A DNA stretch of 64,000 bases from Bacillota bacterium (GTDB lineage Bacteria > Bacillota > Clostridia > Tissierellales > Tissierellaceae), in the NCBI GenBank assembly GCA_023388495.1, contig JAEWGC010000006.1, positions 77,029-141,028 on the forward strand. The letters run 5' to 3'. This document shows, one piece after another, positions 33,690 to 43,025 of the stretch. The notes beneath the pieces were generated by a model. That model made no database searches. It was not told the origin of the DNA and saw only the letters and a program-made list of their open reading frames with translations. Position 1 is the first letter of the stretch. Every line of letters begins with the position of its first letter. The translations under genes were made by a program, and so were the position numbers.

Positions 33690-34178
33690 ATGTTTAGAGT
33701 TGGAATAATAACGGCAAGTGATAAGGGTTCCGTAGGAGCAAGGGAAGATAAATCTGGAGAAATAATAGCTGAAATAATGGAAAACAAAGGTTATATTGTA
33801 GCTAGTAAAGTTATAATTCCAGACGAAGAAGATATTATATATAATGAGATAGTTAATATGGCTGATAATTTAAAGGTAGATTTAGTTTTAACTACTGGGG
33901 GAACAGGATTTAGTCTAAGGGATGTAACTCCTGAGGCTACAATAAAAGCCTGTGATAGAATGGCAAATGGAATAGCTGAGGCCATAAGGTATTATAGCCT
34001 CAGCATTACCCCTAGGGCCATGTTATCAAGAGGAGTTTCAGGAATAAGAAATAAAACCTTAATAATTAATTTGCCTGGTAGCCCAAAGGCAGTTAAGGAA
34101 GCTTTAGATTATATATTAGACAGTGTTCATCATGGATTGGAAATCTTAACAGGCAAAGATTCTGAGTGTGCTAGATAG
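33690..34178 (+). CDS. mogA: Molybdopterin adenylyltransferase, MogA/MoaB family
   Basis: 162 aa. TTGGTGFSLRDVTPEAT is the MPT-binding signature, with IITASDKGS near the N-terminus. Adenylates molybdopterin before metal insertion. ATG 33690 with TTGGAGTGG upstream is chosen over GTG 33681. In the fdh operon, 17 nt after fdhA. Confidence 0.9.
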   Translation: MFRVGIITASDKGSVGAREDKSGEIIAEIMENKGYIVASKVIIPDEEDIIYNEIVNMADNLKVDLVLTTGGTGFSLRDVTPEATIKACDRMANGIAEAIRYYSLSITPRAMLSRGVSGIRNKTLIINLPGSPKAVKEALDYILDSVHHGLEILTGKDSECAR

Positions 34179-34189
34179 AAGGTGAGTTT

Positions 34190-34780
34190 GTGAAAAAATT
34201 TGGGACATCTATAATATTAGCAGGCGGTAAAAGTTCAAGGATGGGCTTTGATAAGCAATTCTTAAAGATTGATGAAAAAAGACTTATGAACTTAGTAATC
34301 AATAAATTAGAGGAAGAATTTGATGAGATCATAATTGTAACAAATAAACCTGATGAATATATTGGATTTAAGGAAAAAATAAGAACAGATATAATTAAAG
34401 GAATGGGACCTTTAAGTGGGATTCACTCAGGTCTAAGTGAGGCTTCATCTGAATATGCCTTTGTAATTGCCTGCGATATGCCTAATATCAATATAGACTA
34501 TGTAAGATATATGAAAAAAGTAATTGAAGGTAAAGATATAGATGCCTGTGTAACGAGAACTAAAGACAATATAGAACCATTACATGGTTTTTATTCTAAA
34601 GGAATAGTAGAGAGAATAGAAAAACATTTATTATCCAATAGAAGGTCTATAAATTCTTTGATCCATGATTTGAAAACTCACTATATAGAAGAATCTGAAG
34701 CTATGGAATTCGGTTTAAATGGAGATGTATTTAAAAATCTAAATACAAAAGAAGATCTAGATGATTTTCTTTCAACCTAA
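34190..34780 (+). CDS. mobA: Molybdenum cofactor guanylyltransferase MobA
   Basis: 196 aa. LAGGKSSRMGFDKQFLKI is the GTP-binding motif, and ACDMPN the metal-binding Asp. Converts Mo-MPT to the guanine dinucleotide (bis-MGD) used by DMSO-reductase-family enzymes such as FdhA. GTG start with GAAGGTGAG upstream. Last gene of the fdh operon. Confidence 0.92.
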   Translation: MKKFGTSIILAGGKSSRMGFDKQFLKIDEKRLMNLVINKLEEEFDEIIIVTNKPDEYIGFKEKIRTDIIKGMGPLSGIHSGLSEASSEYAFVIACDMPNINIDYVRYMKKVIEGKDIDACVTRTKDNIEPLHGFYSKGIVERIEKHLLSNRRSINSLIHDLKTHYIEESEAMEFGLNGDVFKNLNTKEDLDDFLST

Positions 34781-34781
34781 T

Positions 34782-34815
34782 AAAAAAATGTTGGATTATT
34801 TTCCAACATTTTTTT
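34782..34815. terminator. Bidirectional terminator between mobA and modC
   Basis: 14-bp stem with poly-A/poly-T outer pairs (ATGTTGGA / TCCAACAT core) and a 6-nt loop. Long T-runs on both strands. Confidence 0.9.
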
Positions 34816-34823
34816 GCTTTAAA

Positions 34824-35885
34824 TCAACGTAATAACAAGAGTTTATCCTCACTAAAATTCACATAAATTGATTTGCCAGGACTTAAATCGTTTTTATAAA
34901 AATCCTTTTCAAAAATCTTCATATAGATTTGAGATTGAGTAGACTCTTTATTTTGTATTGGATTTTTTAATACTAAGGTAAAAGAGTGTAAGTTGTGGAT
35001 GATATCTATTATATCTAGTTTGAAGGTGTTTATAGCCTCATTATTAGCACATAAATTAATATTTTGAGTATGTATGCCAACATATTTAACATCATCTTCC
35101 ACAATTGTATTGCATTCCAATTCTAAATTCCAATCTATTGTATATATCTTGTTTTGAGATATTTTCCTTGCTTTAGAAATATTTCTACAGCCAATTAACA
35201 TTGCAGTATTAAGGGTTATGGGATTGTTGAATAGATTTTCTTTATGATTAGTTTCCTCTATTTTTCCGTTATTTAATACTGCTATCCTATCACATATTCT
35301 ATAAACTTCATCCTTATTATGGGATACATATAATGCACTACCATCATGTTTCTTTAATATATCAATAAGCTCCTGTTCCATTTGCCATCTTAAATGCTCA
35401 TCTAAAGCTGAGAACGGTTCATCCAGCATCAAAATTTGTGGTTCATTTACTAGCATTCTCCCTAAGGCAACCCTTTGTTGTTGACCACCAGATAACTGGT
35501 GAGGATAATTATTTTCCAAACCTTCTAAGGAAAAGGATTTAATTATTTCTTTAATTATTTCAGATTTATTTTGACGATTTTTTGGAACTCCAATAGCTAT
35601 GTTTTTTTCCAATGTCATATTAGGAAAAAGAGCATAATTTTGAAATAATAGACCTACCTTTCTGTTTTGGGGTAATAGATTTATTCTTTTCTTGCTATCA
35701 AAGAGCACTACATCATTTAATACGATTTGTCCCTCATCTGGTATCTCAATTCCGGCGATACATTTCAAAGTCATGCTTTTTCCACAACCAGAAGCTCCTA
35801 AAAGAGCTAAGGTTTCTTTATTAGTTTCAAACTCAACATCTAAGAAAAAATCTCCACATGTTTTTTTTATATTAACATAAAGAAT
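34824..35885 (-). CDS. modC: Molybdate ABC importer ATPase ModC (AUU start)
   Basis: 353 aa. Walker A GASGCGKSM, signature LSGGQQQRVALGR, Walker B ILMLDEPFSA, H-loop YVSHNKDE, and a C-terminal molybdate-binding (Mop-like) region. The first in-frame ATG (35774) would delete Walker A. Reading upstream in frame, homology runs back to MLYVNIKK, which begins at an ATT (35885) placed 8 nt after GGAGGT at the end of modB. No ATG, GTG or TTG exists between that point and the upstream stop, so AUU initiation is the best reading. Couples ATP to molybdate import with ModB. Confidence 0.85.
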   Translation of the reverse strand: MLYVNIKKTCGDFFLDVEFETNKETLALLGASGCGKSMTLKCIAGIEIPDEGQIVLNDVVLFDSKKRINLLPQNRKVGLLFQNYALFPNMTLEKNIAIGVPKNRQNKSEIIKEIIKSFSLEGLENNYPHQLSGGQQQRVALGRMLVNEPQILMLDEPFSALDEHLRWQMEQELIDILKKHDGSALYVSHNKDEVYRICDRIAVLNNGKIEETNHKENLFNNPITLNTAMLIGCRNISKARKISQNKIYTIDWNLELECNTIVEDDVKYVGIHTQNINLCANNEAINTFKLDIIDIIHNLHSFTLVLKNPIQNKESTQSQIYMKIFEKDFYKNDLSPGKSIYVNFSEDKLLLLR

Positions 35886-35887
35886 AT

Positions 35888-36562
35888 CTAATTACCTCCT
35901 TTCCCTACTTTACTAATTTTTACACTTTCTAATCTATTCATTATGAGTATTGCTATAAAAGATATTAGAACCATAACAGCCACCCATCTATAAGCTAGAG
36001 CTCTATTTCCGCCTTGAACAGCACTATAAACTGCAACAGCCATGGTTTGAGTTTTTCCTGGGATATTTCCTGCCAACATAATTGTAGCACCAAATTCTCC
36101 TAATGCTCTTGCAAAAGCTAAAATAGTCCCAGCAATAATACTAGAGAAACTATTAGGTAGCATTATTTTCAAAAATATTTCATGTTCAGATAAACCCAAT
36201 GTTCTGGCTACATAAATCATATTTCTATCCAATTGCTCAAAGGCTCCCCTAGCTGTCCTATACATTAAAGGGAATGAAACAACTGCGGAAGCTATAATAG
36301 TTGCAGTACTAGAGAATACAATTGAAACATCATATAATGCTAAAAACTTACCAATAAAGCTATTTTTTCCTAAGAAAACTAACAAGAAAAAGCCTACAAC
36401 AGTAGGGGGTAATACTAGTGGAAGGGTTAAGAACCCATCCACTAACCCTTTAAATCTTTTTAGTTTTGTAGTTAAATATGCTGCATAAATTCCACAAATA
36501 AAAGTTATTATAGTTGCTATAACTGCAGCCTTTAAAGATATTAATAAAGGGGAATAACTCAT
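35888..36562 (-). CDS. modB: Molybdate ABC importer permease ModB
   Basis: 224 aa with about five membrane helices. LPPTVVGFFLLV and the EAA loop VARTLGLSEHEIFLKIMLPN are typical of ModB. LGEFGATIMLAGNIPGKTQTM is the molybdate permease hallmark. Its last codons double as the ribosome site of modC. Lies between modA and modC in one operon. Confidence 0.94.
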   Translation of the reverse strand: MSYSPLLISLKAAVIATIITFICGIYAAYLTTKLKRFKGLVDGFLTLPLVLPPTVVGFFLLVFLGKNSFIGKFLALYDVSIVFSSTATIIASAVVSFPLMYRTARGAFEQLDRNMIYVARTLGLSEHEIFLKIMLPNSFSSIIAGTILAFARALGEFGATIMLAGNIPGKTQTMAVAVYSAVQGGNRALAYRWVAVMVLISFIAILIMNRLESVKISKVGKGGN

Positions 36563-36580
36563 ATTATTTTCAGCTCATTT

Positions 36581-37438
36581 CTATTTCATTGAGAAACCAT
36601 ATTTTTCAAATAATTTAACAGCTTCATCTGTAGATAGAAAATCTAAAAAGGATTTAGATCTATCAGGATTTTTGCTATCTTTAATTACTGCTACAGGATA
36701 ACTTACTTCTTTGTGGCTTCCTTCAGGTGCTTCAGTGATTATATTTATATCATTTGATGTAAATGCATCTGTTGCATAAACAATACCACAGTCAACCTCT
36801 CCGCTTTCTACCCAAGTAAGTACTGTTCTAACGTCGTTTGCTAGTATAAGTTTTGAATTAACTTGATCTGATATATTTAAATTATCAAATATTTCTTCAC
36901 TATATTGACCGACAGGAACATTTCCAGGGTCTCCAATTGCAATTTTCTTTATTTCATCCTTAGTCAAATCTTCAAAGGATTTTACATCAATGTTTCCAGC
37001 CTTTGGAGTAATAAGTACTACTTTATTTACTAATAAAGTCTTAATAGTGCCATCTAATATATGGCCTCCTTCTTCTAAAGCTTTCATTTGCTTTTGGGCT
37101 GCAGATATGAATATATCAACTGGTGCGCCCTCTTCTATTTGAGTCTGTAAAGCTCCAGAGCCTCCAAAAGTAAATGTAAGAGTAGTCTCAGGTTCTACAG
37201 TCTTATATACCTCTGCTAATTCACCTAATACATCTGTTAAACTTGCTGCAGCTGAAATAAGTAATTCAACTTGTTCTTTTGGCTCATCATTTTTCTCTTC
37301 ATTTCCTCCATTTTCATCTTCTATCTTAGCTTCAGTATCTTCTTTAGGGGTAACAGTTGCACCTTTGCTGCACCCGACCATAAAGGTAGAGACTAAAACT
37401 AATGATAATAGAATGATAGATAACTTTTTTAACTTCAT
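36581..37438 (-). CDS. modA: Molybdate-binding lipoprotein ModA
   Basis: 285 aa. Lipoprotein signal with lipobox VGC at about residue 23 and an acidic linker, then the ModA fold: ISAAASLTDVLGEL, FTFGGSGALQTQIEEGAPVDIFISA and VDCGIVYATDAF. These Ser/Ala loops bind the oxyanion molybdate or tungstate. First gene of modABC, with an unusual 138-nt leader upstream. Confidence 0.94.
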   Translation of the reverse strand: MKLKKLSIILLSLVLVSTFMVGCSKGATVTPKEDTEAKIEDENGGNEEKNDEPKEQVELLISAAASLTDVLGELAEVYKTVEPETTLTFTFGGSGALQTQIEEGAPVDIFISAAQKQMKALEEGGHILDGTIKTLLVNKVVLITPKAGNIDVKSFEDLTKDEIKKIAIGDPGNVPVGQYSEEIFDNLNISDQVNSKLILANDVRTVLTWVESGEVDCGIVYATDAFTSNDINIITEAPEGSHKEVSYPVAVIKDSKNPDRSKSFLDFLSTDEAVKLFEKYGFSMK

Positions 37439-37576
37439 TTTTATATCCTCCCTTTTATATATTATCTGGGTAATAAGTTTATCCCAGAGAAAAGCCTAAT
37501 TATTAGTATTGCAATACGTACATCTCTCGAAAGAGGAACGAAAGTATTTTTTAATCGCTCATTTGAGCGATAGATT
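37439..37576 (-). other. Hairpin-rich leader between the ModE-like gene and modA
   Basis: Contains ATCGCTC/GAGCGAT (37554-37571), CTCT/AGAG (37524-37535), the palindrome GTATTGCAATAC (37506-37517) and TCTGGG/CCCAGA (37465-37488). Could hold a ModE operator or a molybdate/Moco-sensing RNA; I cannot match a known motif. Confidence 0.4.
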
Positions 37577-37927
37577 TTAGTCAAAATATTTCTTGTAAAG
37601 CTTTTCTGCTTCCAAGTTCAATTCTGATACAAAGGATTGATATCTATTTAATAAGTCTTCACCTTCTTTGGAAAGCTCAGATCTTCCTCCCCCTTTACCG
37701 CCTATTACACTGACAAATAAGGGAAAACCTAATTTTTCTTCAGCATTTTTAATTATTTTCCATCCTTTACTAGATGATAATTCCATGAGTCTATAAGCTT
37801 CAGACAAGTTTCCTGTTTCTTTAACTAATTCCATGATTCTTGCAACTCCTGGGCCAAATGTAGAGTCATTATAAGTTATCTTTATTCTAGTATTAAAATT
37901 TGAACTGTTTTTAGAATCTAAGGTCAT
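37577..37927 (-). CDS. ModE-like molybdate-responsive regulator (DNA-binding domain only)
   Basis: 116 aa, the LysR-like winged helix of ModE: FGPGVARIMELVKETGNLSEAYRLMELSSSKGWKII and GGKGGGRSELSKEGEDLL. The C-terminal molbindin domains of E. coli ModE are missing, as in other short ModE proteins. ATG 37927 follows AGGAG; a GTG at 37936 is the alternative. Likely controls modABC and possibly the molybdoenzyme genes. Confidence 0.88.
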   Translation of the reverse strand: MTLDSKNSSNFNTRIKITYNDSTFGPGVARIMELVKETGNLSEAYRLMELSSSKGWKIIKNAEEKLGFPLFVSVIGGKGGGRSELSKEGEDLLNRYQSFVSELNLEAEKLYKKYFD

Positions 37928-38023
37928 AGTAATCACTCCTAAACCTTTATTATAAAATTCTTTTATTACAAAGCATTATAATATAAGACCATTATAATTG
38001 CAATTAAATTTAACGATAATTTT

Positions 38024-38058
38024 TTGTCAATTTGACAAGCGAAGCTGTCAAGATGGCA
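38024..38058. promoter_or_regulatory. Two tandem TGTCA-N3-TGACA sites upstream of the first Sec-molybdoenzyme
   Basis: A perfect repeat TTGTCAATTTGACAA (38024-38038) and an imperfect one TGTCAAGATGGCA (38046-38058), centres 21 nt apart (two helical turns). The first is about 160 nt upstream of the -12 element. Candidate enhancer for the NtrC-type regulator at 47037. The gap 37928-38237 holds only these and the promoter. Confidence 0.6.
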
Positions 38059-38177
38059 AGGGAACCATAAGATTATATGTTAACAAATAGAGTGTAGAAG
38101 TATTTAACAAAAAAGTAGTCCTTAAAAGGCTGTAAATTACAAGAATTAGAGAAGTAAACTATTGTAAGTTGATATAA

Positions 38178-38193
38178 TGGCATAGATATTGCA
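38178..38193 (+). promoter_or_regulatory. Sigma-54 (-24/-12) promoter, first Sec-molybdoenzyme operon
   Basis: TGGCAT-N5-TTGCA with GG at 38179-38180 and GC at 38191-38192, 12 nt apart, 45 nt before the TTG start. Confidence 0.88.
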
Positions 38194-38237
38194 ATATTAA
38201 AAAATTGATAAAAAAATAATTTGCGAGGTGAAGATAA

Positions 38238-41200
38238 TTGAAAAGACGTACATTTTTAAAAATGTTAGGAGGCATAGGAGCATTAAGTTTAACAGGCTTA
38301 ACAATAGGATGTAATAAAAAGGAACCTGTAAGCACTGATGTTCCAAATGAATTCCCAAAGCTTTCTCAATTACCAGGACAAAAACCGGAGGCTATGATTA
38401 ATCTAGAAACAGGCGCTGTTGAAGTGGAGCCATCAATATTGATGAGACACAGTGCATGTTTAGGATGTTATAGTTCCTGTGGAAACCGTGTAAAAATTGA
38501 TAAAGATACTGGAAAGATATTGAGGGTATATGGAAATCCATATAATCCTAACAATGCGGAACCACATCTTTCATTTGAAGAACCTTTAACAGAGTCTTAT
38601 TTGGCTTTTAGTGGCTATAAAGATAAAGGTAGCGTACATCGTGGAGCATTATGCGCTAGAGGTAATGCTACATTAGAATCTCATTATGATCCTATGAGGA
38701 TATTAGTTCCATTAAAAAGAACAGGATCTAGGGGAGAGGGCAAGTGGAAACCAATTACTTGGGATGAAGCAGTTGAGGAAACTGTAGAAGGTGGAGAGTT
38801 ATTTAAAGACATTGGTGAAGATGTTAGAGTAGATGGATTTAGAAAAGTAAGAGACTTGGAAACACCTATAGATGCAAAGGCACCAGAGTTTGGTCCGAAA
38901 GCAAATCAACTTGTTTTCTTTGGAGGACGTGGAGATGGTAGGACATCCTTTGCAAGTAGATTTACAAATTCATTTGGAACTGTAAATAACTTTGGGCATG
39001 GCTATTCCTGAGGTGGTTCAAAAACACCTGCGGCGCAGGTAATAGCAAGTGGACAAAACTTGAGACCAGATATAAATAATGCAGAATATATATTATATGC
39101 TGGCGCATTCCCAGGACATAGTGGTAAGCCTATGCAGACTATAGCTCGTCAAATAAAGTTTGGAGTAAAGGAAGGAAATCTTAAATATTCAGTAGTAGAC
39201 CCTATTCTTGCGGGAGGAGCTGTTACGCCTTTATACGAAAATAGTGAATGGGTTCCAATAAAGCCAACAACAGATAATGCATTTGGTATGGCATTAATTA
39301 GATGGATTATTGAGAATGACAAATATAATAAGGAGTTCTTAAATTCACCTAACTATGAAGCCGGTGTTTCCAAAGGATTTAACAGTTGGACAAATGCTAC
39401 TCATTTAGTAATAGAAGATTCAAAGCATCCAAATTATAAAAAAATGCTAAGAGCTGAAGATTTAGGACTAGAAGTTGGAGAAGAAGAAAAAGACGTGTTT
39501 ATTGTAATTGATGATGCTACAAAAGAGTATGCTAGATTCGATAAGACAACTACAGCAGATTTATTCTATGAAGGAAAAGTGAAAGGTCCTAACGGAAAAG
39601 AAATACAAGTAAGAACATCTTTCGTTATTTTAAAAGAAAGTGCTTTCAAACATGAAATAGATGAATACTCAAAAGCTTGTGGTATTCCAAAGGAAAAAAT
39701 AGAAGAAATAGCAAATGAGTTTACTTCTCACGGAACTAAAGTATCAGCAGACGGAATGGGTAGTACAGCTACTGCAAATGGCTCAAATATAACAATGATT
39801 CATTATATTTTAATGGCTATGGTAGGTAGTATAAATAAAAAAGGTGGAGCAATTACTAGAAGAAATTCATATAAATCTGTTGCCCCTGGACCGAGATATA
39901 AATTAAACGTTATACCAGATGGACCAAAAGCATCAGGTATGAGAATTAGCCGTACTGGAGTTAAATATGAAGATACAACTGAATATAAAGAGAAGGTTGC
40001 TAAAGGGAAAAATCCATATCCTTCAAAGATGCCATGGCATCCAGTAGGAAGTGGATCAGATAACCAAGGATTATTTTCCATTATAAATAAATATCCTTAC
40101 CAAGCTAAGATAGTATTGAATTGGATGGCAAATCCTTTATTAGCAGTACCAGCTGCAGCTAGAAAAGAAGTAATTGAAGCACTAAAGAGTGTTGATAATG
40201 TACCACTATTTATTTCTTGTGATGCATACATGGGTGAAATGACTGCATTAGCAGATTATATTATACCGGATACAACTCCTTATGAGAGTTGGGGATTAGC
40301 TAATATTGAAGGAAACTTCTCAGGTAAAGGAGTTACTGTAAGATGGCCAATAGTAGAACCAGCAACTCCAAAATTAGATGATGGTAGACATATATCCTTT
40401 GAAACATATGTAATTGATGTTGCTAAGAAAATTGGATTACCAGGATTTGGAGATAAGGCCATATTAGATGCCAATGATAATTTACTACCATTAAATAGTA
40501 GAGAAGATTTCTTTATCCGTGGTATTGCAAATATAGCATATGATGAAGAACCAGTGGCAGATATTTCACAAGAAGAAATAGAGATGCAAGATTTAGAAAA
40601 TGCAGCTAAGGATTGGATAGATGTAGTGGCAAAAGAAGAATGGCCTAAGGTGTTGAATGTAATGGCAAGAGGTGGTCGTTTTGAAGACCATGGAGCAGGA
40701 TTTGATGGTGACAACCATAAGTATGCTTATAAGGGATCTGTTGATTTATATATTGAGAAATTTGCAACTAGCAGAAACTCATTAACTGGTGAATATTATA
40801 GTGGAGTAGCTGCATGGAGTCCAGAATCATTCTCTGATGGTAGTTTAGTAAATGATATATTCCCTGAAACAGAATGGCCGTTCAAGGCTGCAAACTACAA
40901 ACCTAAATTTAGAAGTATAAGTATGCTTGTTAATAGTTCTAGTCTTAGAGACTTAAGTAAACATAATTATGTTGAATTAAATACTGAAGATGCTAAAGCA
41001 TTAGGAATATCTACTATGGATAAAGTAAAGGTAATTCCTGCCACAGGTGGAGAATTTATAGGACATGCTCTAGTAAGATCTGGTATAGCCAAGGGAACTA
41101 TAGGAATAGCATTTGGATATGGCCATTGGGAATATGGTGCTAAGGGATATAGTGTTGAAGGAAAGGCTCAAGATGGCAATGAGTCCATAGGTACAGGGGT

Positions 41201-41312
41201 ACATTTAATGAATCTAATAGATCCAAAGGTAAATGGTATATTTGGTATTTCTGAGTCTTCAACTGGAGGACCAGGTAGAAATGGTGGAGCTTATAAGGTA
41301 GAGAAAGCATAG
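38238..41312 (+). CDS. Exported Sec-containing molybdopterin oxidoreductase 1, TtrA/SrdA-like (UGA read as Sec)
   Basis: 1024 aa when UGA 39009-39011 is read as Sec 258, in GHGYS-Sec-GGSKTPA, the position of the Mo/W ligand. The start is TTG after GAGGTG. The signal has a twin-arginine motif (KRRTFLK) and a lipobox-like TIGC (Cys 25), so it is probably a Tat-exported lipoprotein. A [4Fe-4S] site CLGCYSSCGN with a fourth Cys (GALCARGN) follows. Large insert and CGG-like ligand context resemble tetrathionate/selenate-type reductases; substrate unknown. Heads an operon with a TorD-like chaperone, a ferredoxin subunit and TatA. Confidence 0.9.
39009..39040 (+). other. UGA-Sec codon and SECIS hairpin, molybdoenzyme 1
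   Basis: Stem ACCTGC (39026-39031) and GCAGGT (39035-39040), 3-nt loop GGC, at the usual distance from UGA. Confidence 0.75.
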
Positions 41313-41326
41313 ATAGGAGTGAAGAG

Positions 41327-41989
41327 ATGATACAAGAATCTATTTTTATAGCAAAAAAACGATTGGAGCTATATGAATTTCTATCATTTTCTTTTTTAAA
41401 TACTCCTTCAGAAGAGTTATTAACCTTAATAAAGGAGAGATCTCTTCAATTTGAGGAATTCATGGAGGAAAAAATAAATTTTATTAAGGATAAGGACTTA
41501 GATCACTTTACACAAGAATATTATGATAGATTCTTTGTACCTACTTCAAAATTATTTGTTCCACCTCATGAATCCGCAATTAGGAACAAAAAAATGAAGA
41601 ATGGTAAAATATCCTATGGTAAATTAGATAGTCAAGAAACTTTTCATGTAAAGGCATGTTATGAGATAGTAGATTTTAAGGTTGATGAGCTCAATGCCTT
41701 CAAGCCCCTTAAAGATAACCACTATCCTGACCATATTGCATTTGAATTAGCTTTCTTAGCCCATTTAGTTAATCATGAGGTTTCGGCTTTGGAATACGGA
41801 TTGAGTGGAAAAGCTGATAAATGGAGAAATTTACAAAAAGATTTTATAAGAGAACACCTATCCAAATGGATTGGAGATTATGCTCTTTTAACTAAAGAAA
41901 AGGGAGAAGGGCTTTACTCTTACTTAATTAATATTTCTGCTAGATGGATAGAGTTAGATTTGGAATATTTGATGGAAGAAAATCAATAA
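41327..41989 (+). CDS. TorD/DmsD-family molybdoenzyme chaperone 1
   Basis: 220 aa, helical. The FLNTPSEELL N-terminus, the YYDRFFVPTSKLFVPPHES motif and the YPDHIAFELAFLAHLVNHE motif define TorD/DmsD-like proteins, which bind the Tat signal and help insert cofactor before export. Follows its enzyme by 14 nt and is paralogous to the chaperone at 51701. Confidence 0.9.
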   Translation: MIQESIFIAKKRLELYEFLSFSFLNTPSEELLTLIKERSLQFEEFMEEKINFIKDKDLDHFTQEYYDRFFVPTSKLFVPPHESAIRNKKMKNGKISYGKLDSQETFHVKACYEIVDFKVDELNAFKPLKDNHYPDHIAFELAFLAHLVNHEVSALEYGLSGKADKWRNLQKDFIREHLSKWIGDYALLTKEKGEGLYSYLINISARWIELDLEYLMEENQ

Positions 41990-42009
41990 ATTTAAAGAGG
42001 TGATTAAGG

Positions 42010-42603
42010 ATGAAAAGATACGGAATGGTTATAGATTTAGAGAGTTGTGTCGGATGTCATGCTTGCACTGTTAGTTGTAAAATGGAAAACAACGTTCCAG
42101 AGGGATGCTTCAATACTTGGGTTGAAGAGTGGGACTCAGGAGAATATCCTGAAGTAGCAAGAGTAAAGCTTCCAAAGCTATGCAATCATTGTGTAGATGC
42201 ACCTTGTGTTAAAGCGTGTCCTGTAAATGCAACTTTTGCAGTTGAAGGAGGCATAGTAGTTGTAGATGAGGAAAAGTGCATTGGATGTGGAGCTTGTGTA
42301 GCAGCATGTCCTTATGATGCGAGGTATATGAATAACGATACTAAGAAAGTTGGTAAATGTACTTTCTGTATACAAAGAGCAGAAGCAGGATTGTTACCTG
42401 CCTGTGTAAGTACTTGCATATCTCATGCTAGATTTTTTGGAGACTTAAATGATCCAGAATCTGAGGTTAGCAAAATGATTGCAGAGAATAAGACTAAGGG
42501 ATTAAAAGAAGAGTTGAAATTAGACCTTAGTGTTACTTATATAGGCTTAGATAAGGCCTTAAAAGATGGGGAGCCAGAAGAACGCTATAGAGGTGGGAAA
42601 TAG
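42010..42603 (+). CDS. Four-cluster ferredoxin subunit (DmsB/TtrB type) 1
   Basis: 197 aa with four [4Fe-4S] motifs: CVGCHACTVSC, CNHCVDAPCVKACP, CIGCGACVAACP and CTFCIQRAEAG...CVSTC. Electron-transfer partner of the molybdoenzyme. It has no signal of its own, so it would be co-exported with the Tat-bearing catalytic subunit. No DmsC/NrfD-type membrane subunit follows. RBS AAAGAGGTG. Confidence 0.93.
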   Translation: MKRYGMVIDLESCVGCHACTVSCKMENNVPEGCFNTWVEEWDSGEYPEVARVKLPKLCNHCVDAPCVKACPVNATFAVEGGIVVVDEEKCIGCGACVAACPYDARYMNNDTKKVGKCTFCIQRAEAGLLPACVSTCISHARFFGDLNDPESEVSKMIAENKTKGLKEELKLDLSVTYIGLDKALKDGEPEERYRGGK

Positions 42604-42646
42604 ATTAGATTCTAATGTATATTCCATAGAGAAAGGAGAGATATAG

Positions 42647-42829
42647 ATGTTTGGTAAAATAGGTGCTCCAGAATTAATTCTAATACTGGGTATTGCATTG
42701 GTTGTCTTTGGTCCAGGAAAACTTCCTGAAATAGGAAAAGCATTCGGTAAGGCCATAGGAGAATTTAAAAACCATGCAAATAAAATATCTGAAGATGTAA
42801 AAGTAGATTTAGAAGATAAAAAAGCATAG
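42647..42829 (+). CDS. tatA: Twin-arginine translocase protein TatA (copy 1)
   Basis: 60 aa. One membrane helix (LILILGIALVVFGPGKLPEIG) with the FGPGKLPE hinge, then an amphipathic helix (KAFGKAIGEFKNHANK) and an acidic tail. Forms the Tat pore with TatC, encoded at 56295. Identical over residues 1-59 to the copy at 56064 but different at 23 synonymous codons. Last gene of the first molybdoenzyme operon. Confidence 0.95.
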   Translation: MFGKIGAPELILILGIALVVFGPGKLPEIGKAFGKAIGEFKNHANKISEDVKVDLEDKKA

Positions 42830-42833
42830 AAAT

Positions 42834-42872
42834 ACAAGAACAAGGTACTATAAATTAGTACCTTGTTCTTGT
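42834..42872 (+). terminator. Terminator-like hairpin after tatA copy 1
   Basis: 17-bp perfect stem (ACAAGAACAAGGTACTA), 5-nt loop; weak T tail. Confidence 0.65.
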
Positions 42873-42932
42873 AACTTATGGGAGTGTTTTGTTTTATATA
42901 TAGGACTGGTTTATTAACCATGAATTAGTTTA

Positions 42933-42961
42933 TTGACAAAGTTAAAAACATGCCATACTAT
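42933..42961 (+). promoter_or_regulatory. Sigma-A promoter of the sensor-regulator operon
   Basis: TTGACA (42933-42938), 17-nt spacer, TACTAT (42956-42961), 65 nt before the first gene. Confidence 0.7.
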
Positions 42962-43025
42962 CATAGATAAAGATACTTTTTCAAATTATAATTCAATTAT
43001 ACAAGACTAATATGGAGAGATAAAA

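Noticed and set aside
37554..37571. ATCGCTC/GAGCGAT hairpin as terminator of the ModE-like gene
   Set aside because: The T-run is on the wrong side for that strand; kept only as part of the modA leader.
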